In this document: piece by piece, positions 34,343 through 46,184 of the stretch | Numbering within the stretch: the stretch's first letter is position 1 | How the letters are laid out: every line of letters starts with the position of its first letter | Assembly (NCBI GenBank): GCA_949357655.1 | Contig: CASHTG010000008.1 | Span: 620,001-684,000 of the forward strand | Direction of reading: 5' to 3' | Source: Parascedosporium putredinis | Lineage: Eukaryota; Ascomycota; Sordariomycetes; Microascales; Microascaceae | Length of the DNA: 64,000 nucleotides | Program-made: the position numbers and the translations under genes | The notes under the pieces: model-generated | What the model saw: the letters and a program-made list of their open reading frames with translations, nothing else | What the model was told of the DNA's origin: nothing | The model's database searches: none

Positions 34343-35860
34343 ATGGCGCACCGCTTCTCCGTAGGGATGGGCGCTGGCCACCATATCCTCGATCCGTGGT
34401 CGCAAGGCGTAGGCATCATGCGAGACGTCTGCTCGCGCTGGTCGGAGCTAGACATCACGCAGATCGGCTCCCTCATCGCCATCGCCGGCACGCTGCCCAC
34501 AGCGTGGACGTTTCTCAAGCGCGCGTGGCACCACGCATCAGGCTACGTGCAGCGCTTCTTCCTCGCGTCCGTCATCATCCCCGGCAGCGACCCGCTCAAC
34601 AGGAGCGTCGTAAAGTGGGTCCTCACCAACCGACCCCGACACCACCGGGCCTTCACCGGCCTCACCGACGTGCGCCGCTCCCACGGCGACCGGGCCGCGG
34701 CGCTGAAGAAGACGCGCCACCCCGTAGACTACCTACCCCACTGGCGCTCCCGCTGGATCCTGTACCAGGGCCGGCTCTTCGTCGTCTCCCGCAAGGTCTT
34801 TGACTTCACCTCGCTGCTCTCGGACCCCAGCTACGACGGCATCGGCGGCGAGGACCTCACGGTGAGCACGTTTGGCTGGTCGGCCGCCCCCATCATGCGC
34901 TTCGTCGAAACGTGTCGGGAGTTCATGGACCGGCAGACGCAGTTCTTCGTCATCATCTACGCGCGGGACCGCTACGGGCTGGCGTGGAAGCCCAAGGCGC
35001 GCCAGCCCATCCGCCACCTCGACACCGTGCACCTGGAGCCCGGCCTCAAGGGCGAGCTGCTCACCGACATACGCAACTATCTCGATTCCAAGACGCAGAA
35101 GCGGTACCAGAGCCGAAGCATGCCGTATCGTCGAGGCTACTTGTTCTACGGACCGCCGGGCACGGGTAAATCCTCCTCTCCCTTGCCATCGCCGGCGAGT
35201 TCGGCCTCGACCTCTACGAGGTCAAAGTCCCCAGCGTCGCCACGGACGCTGACCTTGAGCAAATGTTCCACGAGATCCCCGCGCTGCATCGTGCTCCTCG
35301 AGGATGTTGATGCCGTCTGGACCGACCGCGCCGCGCCCGAGCGCAGGACGCCCTCGCGTGACGGCACCTCCACCCCGACCTCCAACTGCACCCTCTCCGG
35401 CCTACTCAACGTTCTCGACGGCGTTAGCTCCCAGGAGGGCCGCATCGTCATCATGACGACTAACCGGCCCGAAGCTCTCGATAGCGCCCTCGTGCGGCCC
35501 GGCCGCGTCGATATGAAGGTTAGGCTCGGTAATATTGGCCGCCCTGCCGCGACCGAGATGTTTCTGCGCATGTTCTCCCCCGATCTGGGCTGCGCGCCGC
35601 TCGCAGGGCCTGACGAGATGAATGCGCTGGCGGCGCGTTTCGCGGAGGAGATTCCCGATGATGCCGTCACGCCGTCGCAGCTTCAAGGCTTTTTCCAGAT
35701 GCACTTGGATAGCCCGCAAGATGCGGCCGCGAGTATAGCGTCGTGGGTGAGGAGGGAGATTGGGGTAGATTCGGATAAGGAGTTTGAGGTGGTTGTAAAT
35801 GGGGACGGGCATTATAAGGCGAAATTAAACGGAACGGCGCATGTGAATGGCCTTGTGTAA
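34343..35860 (+). CDS. BCS1-like AAA ATPase (mitochondrial type)
   Basis: Member of the BCS1 branch of AAA ATPases. The founding member inserts the Rieske protein into complex III; fungi carry many divergent paralogues of unknown role. No intron. An N-terminal helix (ITQIGSLIAIAGTLPTAWTF) precedes a BCS1_N-like domain (YLPHWRSRWILYQGRLFVVS; TVSTFGWSAAPIMRFVETCR). The Walker A is GYLFYGPPGTGKSS, the Walker B CIVLLEDVDAVW, followed by SGLLNVLDGVSSQEGRIVIM, TTNRPEALDSALVRPGRVDM and the arginine finger region. Two breaks shift the frame between Walker A and Walker B: one C missing near 35172 and two bases missing from CGCGC near 35283. The intervening sequence still codes the expected family text in the shifted frame. 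Restored length is about 506 residues. Start chosen as the first in-frame ATG. Confidence 0.87.
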   Translation: MAHRFSVGMGAGHHILDPWSQGVGIMRDVCSRWSELDITQIGSLIAIAGTLPTAWTFLKRAWHHASGYVQRFFLASVIIPGSDPLNRSVVKWVLTNRPRHHRAFTGLTDVRRSHGDRAAALKKTRHPVDYLPHWRSRWILYQGRLFVVSRKVFDFTSLLSDPSYDGIGGEDLTVSTFGWSAAPIMRFVETCREFMDRQTQFFVIIYARDRYGLAWKPKARQPIRHLDTVHLEPGLKGELLTDIRNYLDSKTQKRYQSRSMPYRRGYLFYGPPGTGKSSSPLPSPASSASTSTRSKSPASPRTLTLSKCSTRSPRCIVLLEDVDAVWTDRAAPERRTPSRDGTSTPTSNCTLSGLLNVLDGVSSQEGRIVIMTTNRPEALDSALVRPGRVDMKVRLGNIGRPAATEMFLRMFSPDLGCAPLAGPDEMNALAARFAEEIPDDAVTPSQLQGFFQMHLDSPQDAAASIASWVRREIGVDSDKEFEVVVNGDGHYKAKLNGTAHVNGLV

Positions 35861-36139
35861 ACTGTTACTGTACTTTATTTTCTCTTGTACCATCACGTCT
35901 GGGTCTAGACTATATTTTTCTTCTTCCTCTTGTATTCGGTATCAATAGATTTGAGATCAATCTTGGGCGTCTGCAGAGCCAAGATGACCTCGGTGTATAT
36001 ATATCATCGTTGATTACATGTTTCAACCTGAGAATCACCAAGTAGTACTAGATCCCCATCTTGCGTATGTACAAACCCGGCCAGAATACCCCCTTCGCTC
36101 TTCCCACCCGAGTCGCCTTAAAGCAGCTCCACCAAGCCA
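35861..36139. other. Convergent intergenic spacer
   Basis: Short AT-rich 3' flanks of two convergent genes. Nothing else seen. Confidence 0.5.
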
Positions 36140-36825
36140 CTATTGCCTGGTAGCGGCGGGCATCCTTTCACCCTGGTCCCACTAGATTTCGTCGTCCGTT
36201 AGTTGGTCATTCTACGGTTTCCGGTCTCGCTGAACGCATAGACCACAAAAGGTTGGGCGGGGGTGGATTGTATTCTTACATGCTCGGCGATGCAGCCTCC
36301 CTCCCACCTGAACCTATCAACGATGGTGCCCAATCCGCTGGCCTGGTAGTTGACCCAGCTCATGTCGGCATCGTACGCGGTGCCGATCAGAGTCTTCGAA
36401 ATGCCTCCCCAGATTCCGCTAAGGATGTTCCAGGCGCTCATGAAGCCATTCTGGGCGAGAGGGTTGTGGTTCTACGAGTATGCCAGTTAGGTCAGTCCCC
36501 TCCATCTAATGCAAGCCCTAGGACTAATCGCTTTACGATGGGAGAGCAGGTAAACGCACAATGTAGTCTTCGGCGATATAAGTAAAAGCCTCGGTAATGT
36601 TGTTGTCGGTGATGAACGCCTTGGCGAACGCGTTGAAAAGTTCCTCGGTCTCCTCCTCGGTCGGGGCGGGATCTTCCTGTCGGACACAGAAGGGGGCGGC
36701 TGCGAACCCTGGCGGGCGGCGAGGACTTTGCTGGCAAGGTCGGAGCCGAAAGTCCGGGCTGGGTTCGGAGCTGCGACGACGGCCAAGGGGGCGACGAGAA
36801 GAGCGCACGTGGTTGAGAAATGCAT
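36140..36825 (-). CDS. Secreted SnoaL/NTF2-like domain protein
   Basis: Three exons: 36825-36560, 36471-36280, 36181-36140. Introns have GTGCGT and GTAAGA donors; the second has a CCAACTAAC branch. Signal peptide MHFSTTCALLVAPLAVVAAP. The core TEEETEELFNAFAKAFITDN and NHNPLAQNGFMSAWNILSGI, then the late WEGGCIAEHWDQGERMP, follow the SnoaL-like pattern of small cone-shaped alpha+beta proteins. One base is missing in a C/G run near 36693. Restored total is 501 nt, 166 residues. SnoaL relatives include polyketide cyclases and isomerases, but secreted fungal members mostly have no known activity. The last exon (14 codons including stop) was placed by splice phase and by the expected continuation after EH. 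Confidence 0.8.
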
Positions 36826-37933
36826 CGTGACGTGCGTGGGTTGGTGCTGATTTAGACTTTTGAGGGTTTCCGAAAAGAAGAAGAAGAAAAAAAGTTCTAG
36901 AAGGAGTTTAAGGCAGCAGAACAGGCATTCGTTAGGATCGGGATTCAAGCGGCTCGTTCAAGAACGCGAGCGACAGGGCAATCGGAAACAATTATATAGG
37001 CCATATTTCCTTGCGGGGAGAAGACATGGAGGAAGGGAAGCGGGGAAACACAGAGAGCTCCAAGGCATGCGTGGACGGCATTTTATCCCTATGGCAATGG
37101 GACAAGGGGGATTGAATAAATTGCACCCGGACAGTGAGGCTATATCGAATCGCGGGAGTAATATAGGGAGGGTGTACCAGCGTGGATTCCGGGGAGGGGA
37201 GGAACAAGAAGGCGGCTCCCTGGCCGATATTAATATCGAACTTTGAGCACTTAAATGGAGCCAAGAATCCGGGATATTGCATCAGAGATTATCTATAAAC
37301 AGAAGCCCTGCCGACGAACGAAAACCAGTTCGCCCAGCCGGTAAACGTGAAGGAAAATATCGTCGTGGGTGGTCACAGGTGGACGTTTGCGCATTCTACG
37401 AGGTTTAATGCCTTGGCTTTTGTTCGTGGGGTCTATCTCCGGGCAGATGGACCAAAACTTGGGCTTTTCAAAGGGACTTGGCGTTTGTTTTCAAGTACTT
37501 GCCATCTTGTGCCTCATTTCGGAGCGGCTTAGAGTGCCCAACTCGCCACATTTTCCCGGCGCAACCGGGCGCGCGCAAAGACGACCCTTACCGATCCCCA
37601 TCGAATGCGACATTCCTCGCACCCCGCCCCGTGACCTTGGGAGGCAGGGAGGCTCGAGTAATACATACCGAGGCACTGCACCTCAACGAAATTTACAGAT
37701 CCACAACACACGACAAGCACAATATCATGTCAATGTCCATTGACTCGGTATACGGTAGCGGTTGTACAATGTTTTGTACAATGTATTATCAAAACTCTCG
37801 AGACTCGCTATATGACAACGCATCATGACATGGACGATGAGAAAAGCAAAGAAAAAGGGAGGCATCTGTAAGGGGTCCCCCTCACACCTCAATTTAACGT
37901 GCAGAAAACAGTAGCCCTGGGATCAACAGGAAA
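36826..37933. other. Intergenic region between SnoaL-like and O-methyltransferase genes
   Basis: About 1.1 kb with no supported gene. The first part is the leader of the SnoaL-like gene. Confidence 0.5.
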
Positions 37934-39189
37934 TTATTCCCTCTTCAACCTGGTCTCGAGCATAATGGTCCTGCCAAGGCCGGACTCGTACACCTTGACG
38001 AGCTCAAGACCGGCCTGGGCAAAGATGCTTTCGAACTCGGTCATGGTGCGCTCCTTGCCGCTGATGGTAAGGAGGAGAAGTCAAGCCAGTAGAGATCGAG
38101 GGCGCCGCCGACCTCGACGCGGTCGGGGACGAGCATGTCACTGACGATGAGGCGGGAGTCGGGGCCCATGGCGGAGGCGGTGTTCTTGAGGATATCGACG
38201 CAAACGGGGTTATAGAAATCGTGGAGCAGGCGGCGCATAAAGTAGACGTGGGCATCTAGGAAACAAGCACACGTTAGGTTAGTCTACGCCTAAAAAGAGA
38301 AAGGATAGGCAATACGTACTCTTGACGGGCTGAGGAGTAAAGATATCGTAGGCCATCTTTCGATACCCTCGGTATCCTCGGGCTTCAGGCTATCAAGAAC
38401 GATGGGCAGGTCCTGGAGAATGAGCTTGGAGCCGTACGAGCCACCGCAGTGGTCCCTGATGGCGCGGAGGGCCTGACCACGACCACCACCGACGTCGACG
38501 ATGAAGGGTCGCTCGGTATCGGCCTCGACTTGCTCCTTCAGGCTGGGGAAGGGGAACATGTCAAGGATAGGGAAGTTGCTCTCCATGTTCTGGAGGGTGT
38601 GGTTCCACCAGTTCCTCTGCTCGGGATCGAGGTCGAGCACCTCGTAGTAGGTCTTGCCCTCGTGGCCAGCAGCAAAAGCAAAGGGGCTCTTCTTGATGTC
38701 GAACAAGTCCTCAGGCTGGTGAGTCTTGGCGTACTCGGGGAAAGCACCCCACGTCTTGAGGAAGTCGACGCACACGCAGACAAAAGCGCCGAGGGCGAGG
38801 GGCTGGAAGACCTGGGCGAGGGGGTTGCTGGCGTAGACGTCGGAGGCGGTCTCGACGCCGATGCCGTTGGCGACGAGGATGCGCATGGCGCGGGTGATGA
38901 CGGACTCGTCGACGTTGGCCTGGCGGGCCAGCTCGGCGGCGGAGATGCTCTCGCCCTCGCCGGTGGGGAGCTTCTCGAGGGCGCCGAGGCGGATGAGCAC
39001 GTAGAGGGCGCCGGCGGTGCTCATGTTCTCGAACCAGCGGAGGCCGGTGTCGTAGGGCTGCTCGATGGCGCTGCGGACCTTGTCGACCTGCTTGAGGAGC
39101 TTGAAGTGCTCGGCTGTGTTGCTGGCGTCGTGGGACTCGAGGGCGGCCACGAGGGCCTTGGCCTCGGCGAGGGCAGCTTCGATCGACAT
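37934..39189 (-). CDS. O-methyltransferase, COMT-like (Methyltransf_2)
   Basis: S-adenosylmethionine-dependent O-methyltransferase of the type found in fungal secondary metabolism. Exons 39189-38320 and 38255-37934, intron 64 nt (GTACGT donor, CCTAG acceptor). The N-terminal dimerisation/winged-helix region has AGALYVLIRLGALEKLPTGE and ISAAELARQANVDESVITRA. The SAM-binding motif is FIVDVGGGRGQALRAIRDHC. RRLLHDFYNPVCVDILKN contains the general-base type His-Asp context, and SDMLVPDRVEVGG follows. It ends GLGRTIMLETRLKRE. Single-base losses near 38359 (A run) and 38071 (C run) break the frame. Restored total is 1194 nt, 397 residues, normal length. No polyketide synthase or NRPS gene is nearby in this window. 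Confidence 0.9.
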
Positions 39190-42100
39190 AGCTTCTGAAC
39201 CTTTCTTTTTCTGTGAATTCTTCTTTTTCCCTTTTTTTGCGTCGTAACTGCGCGGTTCTGTCGTTTCTTTCTTTTGAGCTCGTGAGTAACTTAGTCGCAG
39301 CGTGTTTGATGTCCTGTGTGTAAACAGAGGTGAGTGTCTTGTCCGCGTGGAGTGTTAAAAATGGGGAAGGAACCGTGCAGCGCACGGGATGGGGTGAAGC
39401 TGTGGCGGTAAAACGGGTGGCCCGGATTCCTGGGACGAGGAAGGAGGAGGAAGGGAGAGGGGCAGCAGGTTCTGGGAGAACGGGGCTCAGGGGAAACAAA
39501 AAAAAAAAAGTGGAATGGGGTGGAAGCTAGCTGTACCTATGTTTGGAATGAAAACCCCGAGAGCTGCAAGATGATGCACGCTTTCTTTTCTTTTTCTCGT
39601 CAAGATGTCTTCTTCTTCCTTTGATTTCCGGTTCTTCGGGAGAGGGGAAGGGCAAGATGATAAACAAAGCAAGGTGTCTCCGAGGGGAAAAGAAAAGGAG
39701 AGGAGAGAGGGACGGTCGAGAAGGAGGTGGAGAAGCAAGAAGCAATAAGTGGGTAGGGTCCTCCCTCCCTCCGCGGTCCGCTTCTGCACTAGAAGCGATA
39801 GGGTGAAGAGGGGAAAGCCCGGACGCTAAAAACCAAGTGGAGCTATGTCGAGGCTGGAGCAGGGAAGGCCATTAGCTTTCCTTTTTCGTTGTTTTTCTCC
39901 TTCAAACCAGGGAGCAAAGATGGACGAGTCCCCTCTTGTGAGGGGAGCAAGGCCATCCGGGAAGGGCGCGATACTGGAGCAAGGTGGCATCGCGGCACGG
40001 GGGTTTCTCTTCTGGTGACCCTGGACCCGGCGCTGAGGTCCAATTCATGTGGATCATCCACTGACTGCTATCAGGAGACGGAGCCCAGGTGGCATGGTGG
40101 GGAAAGCCACGGGTTGTGCTGGGTGGGCGAGGGCAGAACAGGATCCCAGCACGACGGCGACCAATGACAAACGTGGTGTGTTGCGCGGGACAGGAAAAAA
40201 GATGGGGTGGCAATGGAGGGGAATGGGATGGGCTGGCCAGCAGGGTTCCGGGAAATGGTCCCCGGTTCCGGTTCCCCTCCCTTGGTTTGCCATGGCGAGT
40301 CGGGTGGGGGTCGACGGTCACGGCCAGCGCCGACGGAGAGCGAGTCAGTCACATTGTAGGGCCTATCACGACCCATTTGGCTGGCGCATTGTGGTGATTT
40401 ACGAATGAGTTGGTGGCGGCTGTGGGAGACGAGCCAAGCACGGGCGCCCGTGAAGGATTGGAATATTCATGGATTACTTGGGATGAGGGGGGACACAGCC
40501 GGGGGCCCAGTGCCATGTGCTCGGAATGGCAGCATTGTTTGGAAATGGGCGCGAGGGGGAAACAAAAAAAAAGGGGTGGTGGTGGCTGGGAAAGGGAGGG
40601 GGCAGGAGGGCAGCGCCGTCCCCTGGCCTGCCGAATCGATCATTATTGTGTCCCATCGCAAACGGAACATTGAACCTCTTGAGCAAAGGCTGACATCCCG
40701 AAACTTAACCTCACGTCTACCGGGTATGAGAGTGTGTGTGTGACTATTATGGTTCGGGCCTATTTTTCTTCAACTTTCAACGGCTCGCACGGCTCAAGCG
40801 GCACCAGGTCGAACTGGGATGGGATGGACAGCGCCATCCCAAGCCATCAACCACCCTTCGCCTAGTCAGTGATCCAACAGTGACGACCACCACAACGGAG
40901 TCCTTTAATGAGCGGACCCAAAGATGTGGCTGTCTGCTCGGTCTGGGCTGAGCTGACAATCAAGCGAGGAGCTTGGGCTGGACCCCTCTTTCCCTCTTTC
41001 CCCGCTTCGAATTTGGTGAGCTTGGGCAAAGGGGGCAGCACACGACTTCCGTCTCGAAGTGAGAGGATTAATCAGGACGCAAATCAAATAAAAGAGGCTG
41101 GAATCCCCTCCCTACAATATATGTATCCTCTTATCTCCACATGGGTAGAGGATGTCTGTGGGCCCTTGAGGAGGTCTGTGGCTCTGATTTTACGAGACCA
41201 ACAACCGGGGTTTAAGCCTCAAGTGCTCCGATGCTCTCCCCCAAGTTCAAGGTCGCTGAGGTTTTTGAAGCTCCCCGCGCTAGGTTTTGAATGGGGACAC
41301 CACCTCGCTGCTGTGGCTTCCCGTGAGCTTGTCTCGCACGCCAGCAGTGGCAGCCGTTGTGCATCTCCACTGCTTCACGTTGAGGACACTTTGTCTCACT
41401 GGCGAAAGGCCGCTTCCACCAACAAGTGGGGAAGGTGGTACTCCTCAGTGCTCGGGAAGTGGCGGCCCACCTCAACCCTGAGCGAGGGGAGGAAGGAAGA
41501 GGGAGGACAGCCCTTCCTTCCCCTTGTGCTTCCCCCACCCACATCGCCTTTTGTTTTTCCTGCTCTTTCCGCAGCCACGGGTGAGCTGACAAAGGTTCTT
41601 TCAAAAGTGAGGGGAAATGCGAAGTGACCGCGAACGTGACGATTTTGTTCGCGAAGATCAAATTGACAGTATGCACTGGGTGCCAGGATCACCGCCCTTC
41701 AATTACGTCGCCTTGCCTAGGACGGACATTCGCTTCGAGCATGTTGTGTCCGAAACGAGGCAGACACGCGCAGCCAATTCTTAAACTTGGCTCACCTCAG
41801 GTGAGGTTTTTCGAGTAGCTCCGTGCTCTCAGCTCGACTCCTGTCAATAAAGGCCTAAACGAGTCCTAGTGGGAACGGGGAATGTCGTCCGAGAGGTCAC
41901 CCAAACCATGCCCTTAAAGCTATCCGCATCATCTAACCCGAATAGTGATCTTTCACTTCTCACCTACTCTATGCTCTGGCAAGGTTAAACGCACTTGAAA
42001 TCATCTGGTCTGACGAGATGTGGGCGAGAGGTACGAGGAAGTGAGGGGTAGGAGGGGCTGGGGTCATGGCATGGTGGGGGACCGGCGGTTTTGTTGGTTG

Positions 42101-44123
42101 GCTTCTTGCTCGTCAACGGTCGCTAGTAAAGGGTGGGCTCGCAGGCCTTTTTGTTGCGTGGCCCTGGCCAGCCAGTCCGTCTCGTTTGGGCGGTGGCTTG
42201 TGGACTGAATCACACTCCAATTCTACGGAATTTTGGACTGGGAGATATCGGAATGCCTGATGCGATTTGCTGCTCAGCCGGTGGATGCAAGGACCGGACA
42301 GGCAAAGCCTTGCCGAAAGCCCCAAACTGGCGCTTGGAACGATCGCTCAAGTGGACTGGCAACCCTTTGTTGCTGGGGGCAGCAACATCCGTCAATTCAA
42401 CCAGGGTGGGGTATGGAGGGGGACGGAGGGGCCAAGCCTTGAAAGCTTCAAAATTCCCTGCAGTTGGTTATTTCCCACGTGCATTTTGCACTTTTGATGG
42501 GTGACAGATATGCATTGGCCATGCCACTTGTCATACTTGAAAACCATCGTGATCTCTTCCCTTTGAACCATTCATCATTGCTGAATACCCGTCCACGGCT
42601 GAGACTAGCGGTTGGGGAAATGCTGTGCGACCCACGACAAAGCCTGCCAAGGCCTGAGCCGTTGTTACAATGTGAGATGGGGATGCTTCCTCTCTCGAAA
42701 CACCGGTAGGCTTGCCCTTTTCGATGGGAAGCGGAGCGTTCATTCCAGAGACGATGCGATGCAGCGATTCGTCCATGTCCATCTATATCTTCTTCTGCAG
42801 AAAGAGGCGTCGTGAATGACACGACAACAATACGCGCCCCGTCCAAGTCTAAGAATCTAGGAAGGGGAAGATAAAAACGTTGAATGAATAGGAACAGAAA
42901 AACCAAGGAGCATATTCTTCTTGGTCGGGCTGGATTGATTGGCTAAATTTGTCAGGAGCCTTTCTAGAGTGGCGCATTCGATCCGTGGTTTCCGGCGGTC
43001 ACTATTCAGGATCTTCAACCACACATTGATCGGCGTGGCGCCGCCGCCGTCGAGCTCTTTGCTGGCAGACCTCCTGCTCAACGGCCCGTCTGTCTCCTTG
43101 TACGTCAACGCAACTGGGCCGACTCGCTGCTGGCGACGGGGATAATGCATACGAGGCGGCTTTAACGGAGGGGCTACTATCCAATTCGACTGATAGGGGA
43201 CATCTTGCACACGTCTGCTGCCCCCGCCCATCTCATCTCAGCGAGCCACGATGGAGACTAGATGGGGGTTACTTGGAAGGAAGAGGGAAACGAACAAAAA
43301 AGGGGAAGCGAGGAAGGCAGACCGAGGAAGCACAGGAAGTGGCCCACGGCTCCCTGACCGCTTCGTCCCGCTCGTTCCACCTTTTTTTTCCTTTGCTTCC
43401 TATTTTTGCTGGCTCGACCGCGAACCACCTGAGAAACAGTCTAGCGTGCGTCGTTGTGTTCCATTTCATTCCCTGAGACTTAAGGCCCTGTGCTTCCCGG
43501 ATCTAGTGAGTTGACAACCGTCCCTCTCCGAACACCTCGATCGACCAAGTATATCTGGGGACCCTTACCCTCTCGAGCTAGCGAGCCTCCGTTAGCCCAC
43601 TGCTTGTTCTTTGGACTTTTCCGCCCCTCTTCGCCTCCGCCGCCCATTCCCTTATCTCCTGTGCCCTTCTTTTCTTGACCCCTTCCCCGCCCACCCTTCC
43701 CGCGGCATTTTGGTTTCCTCCATTCTCCTTCCTACTCGGGTGAGCCTAAAATTTTGGCAGACCATCGCGCATGACATCGCTCCTAACCGTCTAGAAAAAG
43801 AAACACTTGTGGAACGAAGAACGAAGCTCTCGAGCAGGGGCTCCTGAGAGGAAAAGTCAGGAACGAGATCGGGAATTATTACGCCCTACGCTTGTGAGGG
43901 GCCAAGAGCGAAACGCAAGCGACAAAAGACTAGGGGTTTCGCATCACCTTTTTCTTCCGTTTCTTTTTTCTTCTTTCAACCAACACCGGCGCGTCCGCAC
44001 GTCCCCGCCCTTTTTTTTTTGACGGCGTCAATTCAACTCTAAACCGGGAGATCAGCGATTGCCTATTTTTCGCTTTCTACTTTAACCCTTCATACCCGAA
44101 CTCGAACGTACGATTGCGATATC
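39190..44123. other. Gene-poor region of about 4.9 kb upstream of a LaeA-like gene
   Basis: No recognisable protein domain, tRNA or transposon ends on either strand. It has many overlapping open frames (longest 239 codons at 40908-41627, plus strand), as expected from GC-rich sequence with few stops, and none has family motifs or convincing introns. Poly-A and poly-T short runs occur at 39497-39508 and 44011-44020. It may be a long promoter region, unrecognised non-coding RNA or an old degraded element. Confidence 0.5.
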
Positions 44124-46184
44124 ATGGCCGAACCAAGCGCAAACATCATTCAAGTCGATGAGGTACGTGGAATTTGAGGGGCGTTGTCACGGTTCCTTTC
44201 CTCCTTGCTTGCATAGCCTTCCATCCCCCTTCCGTCCGGGCTCGCAAAAACAATCAATCCCCCTGTTTTTGTTCCTGGTTGGTGCAATATTCTTCAATCC
44301 CTTGCGTCCAATACCATGGCCAGCGCTTGGTTACTCAACAGCTACCCACCTCGGCGTGGTGACGCGCATCACCTCAAATCCCACCTCACCTGGTTGGAAT
44401 GTGCTTTGCCACATGCCGACATTTGCTGGGGGCGGCGTGCTGTTGACCAGGTTGGAGCACAGAGCTTGGCCCGTCCTCGTCGATCGATCCCCTCCACCCG
44501 CCCCCTTGCCAACCAAACCTGGCGATGATCAGGGTGTCACGTGATGCCTTGTGTTTCCCATCAGCCCACTACAGCAGCTGCCGCTTGTGTATCGCAAATA
44601 ATACAAGCAGCGTACGGAGCTCACGGGGAAGCCTTTGAGAATTTCGAGAAGCTAACCACATTCGGATGCTGTAGGAAATCCCCGCTAGTGATTTCGAGGA
44701 TGAGGTGTGTACAATAGCCCAGAGCGACATGGCATGGGTAACCCGGATGACGGCGTGCCTCGATCGCAGAATGCAGGGCTTTCAACGGGAAATCTAACAC
44801 TCGTATAGGGTGCCGAGGTTGGAAGCATAAACACTTCCCTGACTTCGGTCAGCGAGACCATTATTAAGGGCGTTATCGGCGAGGGTCAGCGCACCTATGC
44901 GGCCTACGGAAAAGAAGGTAGGAACGGCCCGATCTAGCCCGTGACCGACCGATGATGGCCGGCCTGCTTATTGCTTGCTGACGAATGAGCACACCGTTGT
45001 AGAGTATGGCTTCCCCATGGACGACAAGGAACTCGACCGGATCGATCTCTGCCACATCAAATACTCTGCTCTTCTGGACAAGCGCCTGTTCCTGGCCCCC
45101 GTCAGCGAGGAACCCCAGAGGATATTAGATCTCGGCTGCGGCACCGGCATTTGGTGCATAGATGTGGCCGAGGAGTACCCCAATTCCGAAGTCGTTGGTG
45201 TAGATATTGCGCCCACCCAGCCAGAGTGGTAGGCTAAATCCCCCTTCTGTTCCAGCGATCCTCTATCAAAATGAGCGCGGCGCCATCCCTAGGCGAAACA
45301 TGAAGAAAACGAGACAAAGTACTAACATGCGCCGTTTGCACCGGATGCTAGGGTACCTCCCAACTGCCGTTTCGAGCTCGACGATATTGAGCAAGAGTGG
45401 ACCTGGAAGGATAGCTCGACCGACCTCATCTTTTGCCGTGACCCCATCTGCTCCATCCGAAACTTTCCCCGCCTCATGGACCAGATCTACAAGTAAGCAG
45501 TTCCTATCTCTTCCTCTTATTTGACGATCTAACCTCGCCCCTTTGGACAGAAACCTCAAGCCTGGTGGCTGGGCCGAGTTCCATTGCGTGACGGGCGTGC
45601 TACAGTGCGATGATGGATCCGTGCCCAAGGATTCCCACTTACAGGCCATGTCGGACAACCTGGGCATCTCTTGCGCCAAGTTTGGTACCCCCGTCGATGA
45701 CCCCATGCGGTGGAAGGGCTGGTTCCAGGATGCCGGCTTCCAGAACGTGACGGAGAACGTCTTCAAGTTGCCCTGCGGACCCTGGCCTCGCGACAAGCGC
45801 CTCAAGCTCATTGGAGCCTGGGAGCAGCACAACCTTCTCCACAACCTTGAGGGCATGACCATGCGCCTGTTCCAGAAGGGACTGGGCTGGACTGAGGACG
45901 AGATCCTCGTCTTTTCCGCGTTGCTGAGGAAGGATATCAAGAACTTGAACCTTCATGCTTACTGGCCCTTGTACGTCGCCTGCTTTCCTTCCTCCCATTT
46001 TATCGTCCTGTTCGGTCGCAATCATTGCTTTCGCAGTCAGATGAGCTAACTCTTGCCCTTTTTCCTTTTTCCTTCTTCTAGCTACGTCGTATATGCTCAG
46101 AAGCCTTACGGCCCCGGAGGTGACCCAGCTGCCGAGTCCGCGCCGGAACCCGCAGCAGCGCCACCTGCCGCGGATGCGAACTAA
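44124..46184 (+). CDS. LaeA-type SAM-dependent methyltransferase
   Basis: Member of the large fungal family of LaeA-like/TAM-domain methyltransferases, some of which control secondary metabolism; others have unknown substrates. Seven exons: 44124-44162, 44675-44704, 44809-44917, 45003-45228, 45352-45492, 45551-45970, 46082-46184, all GT-AG with CTAAC-type branches. Total 1068 nt, 355 residues, no frame break. SAM-binding motif I is RILDLGCGTGIWCIDVAEEY, followed by VVGVDIAPTQPEW and PPNCRFELDDIEQEWTW, the standard family text. LKPGGWAEFH is the post-II motif. The N-terminus is acidic and disordered; the C-terminus is Ala/Pro-rich. Exon 2 is only 30 nt and in phase, so it could be skipped without a frame change. 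The first intron (512 nt) is much longer than the others, so exons 1-2 are less certain than the rest. Confidence 0.9.

Noticed and set aside
40908..41627. Plus-strand 239-codon open frame in the gene-poor region
   Set aside because: No family motif, Ser/Pro/Gly-rich random composition, overlapping frames on both strands. Kept only as an observation.
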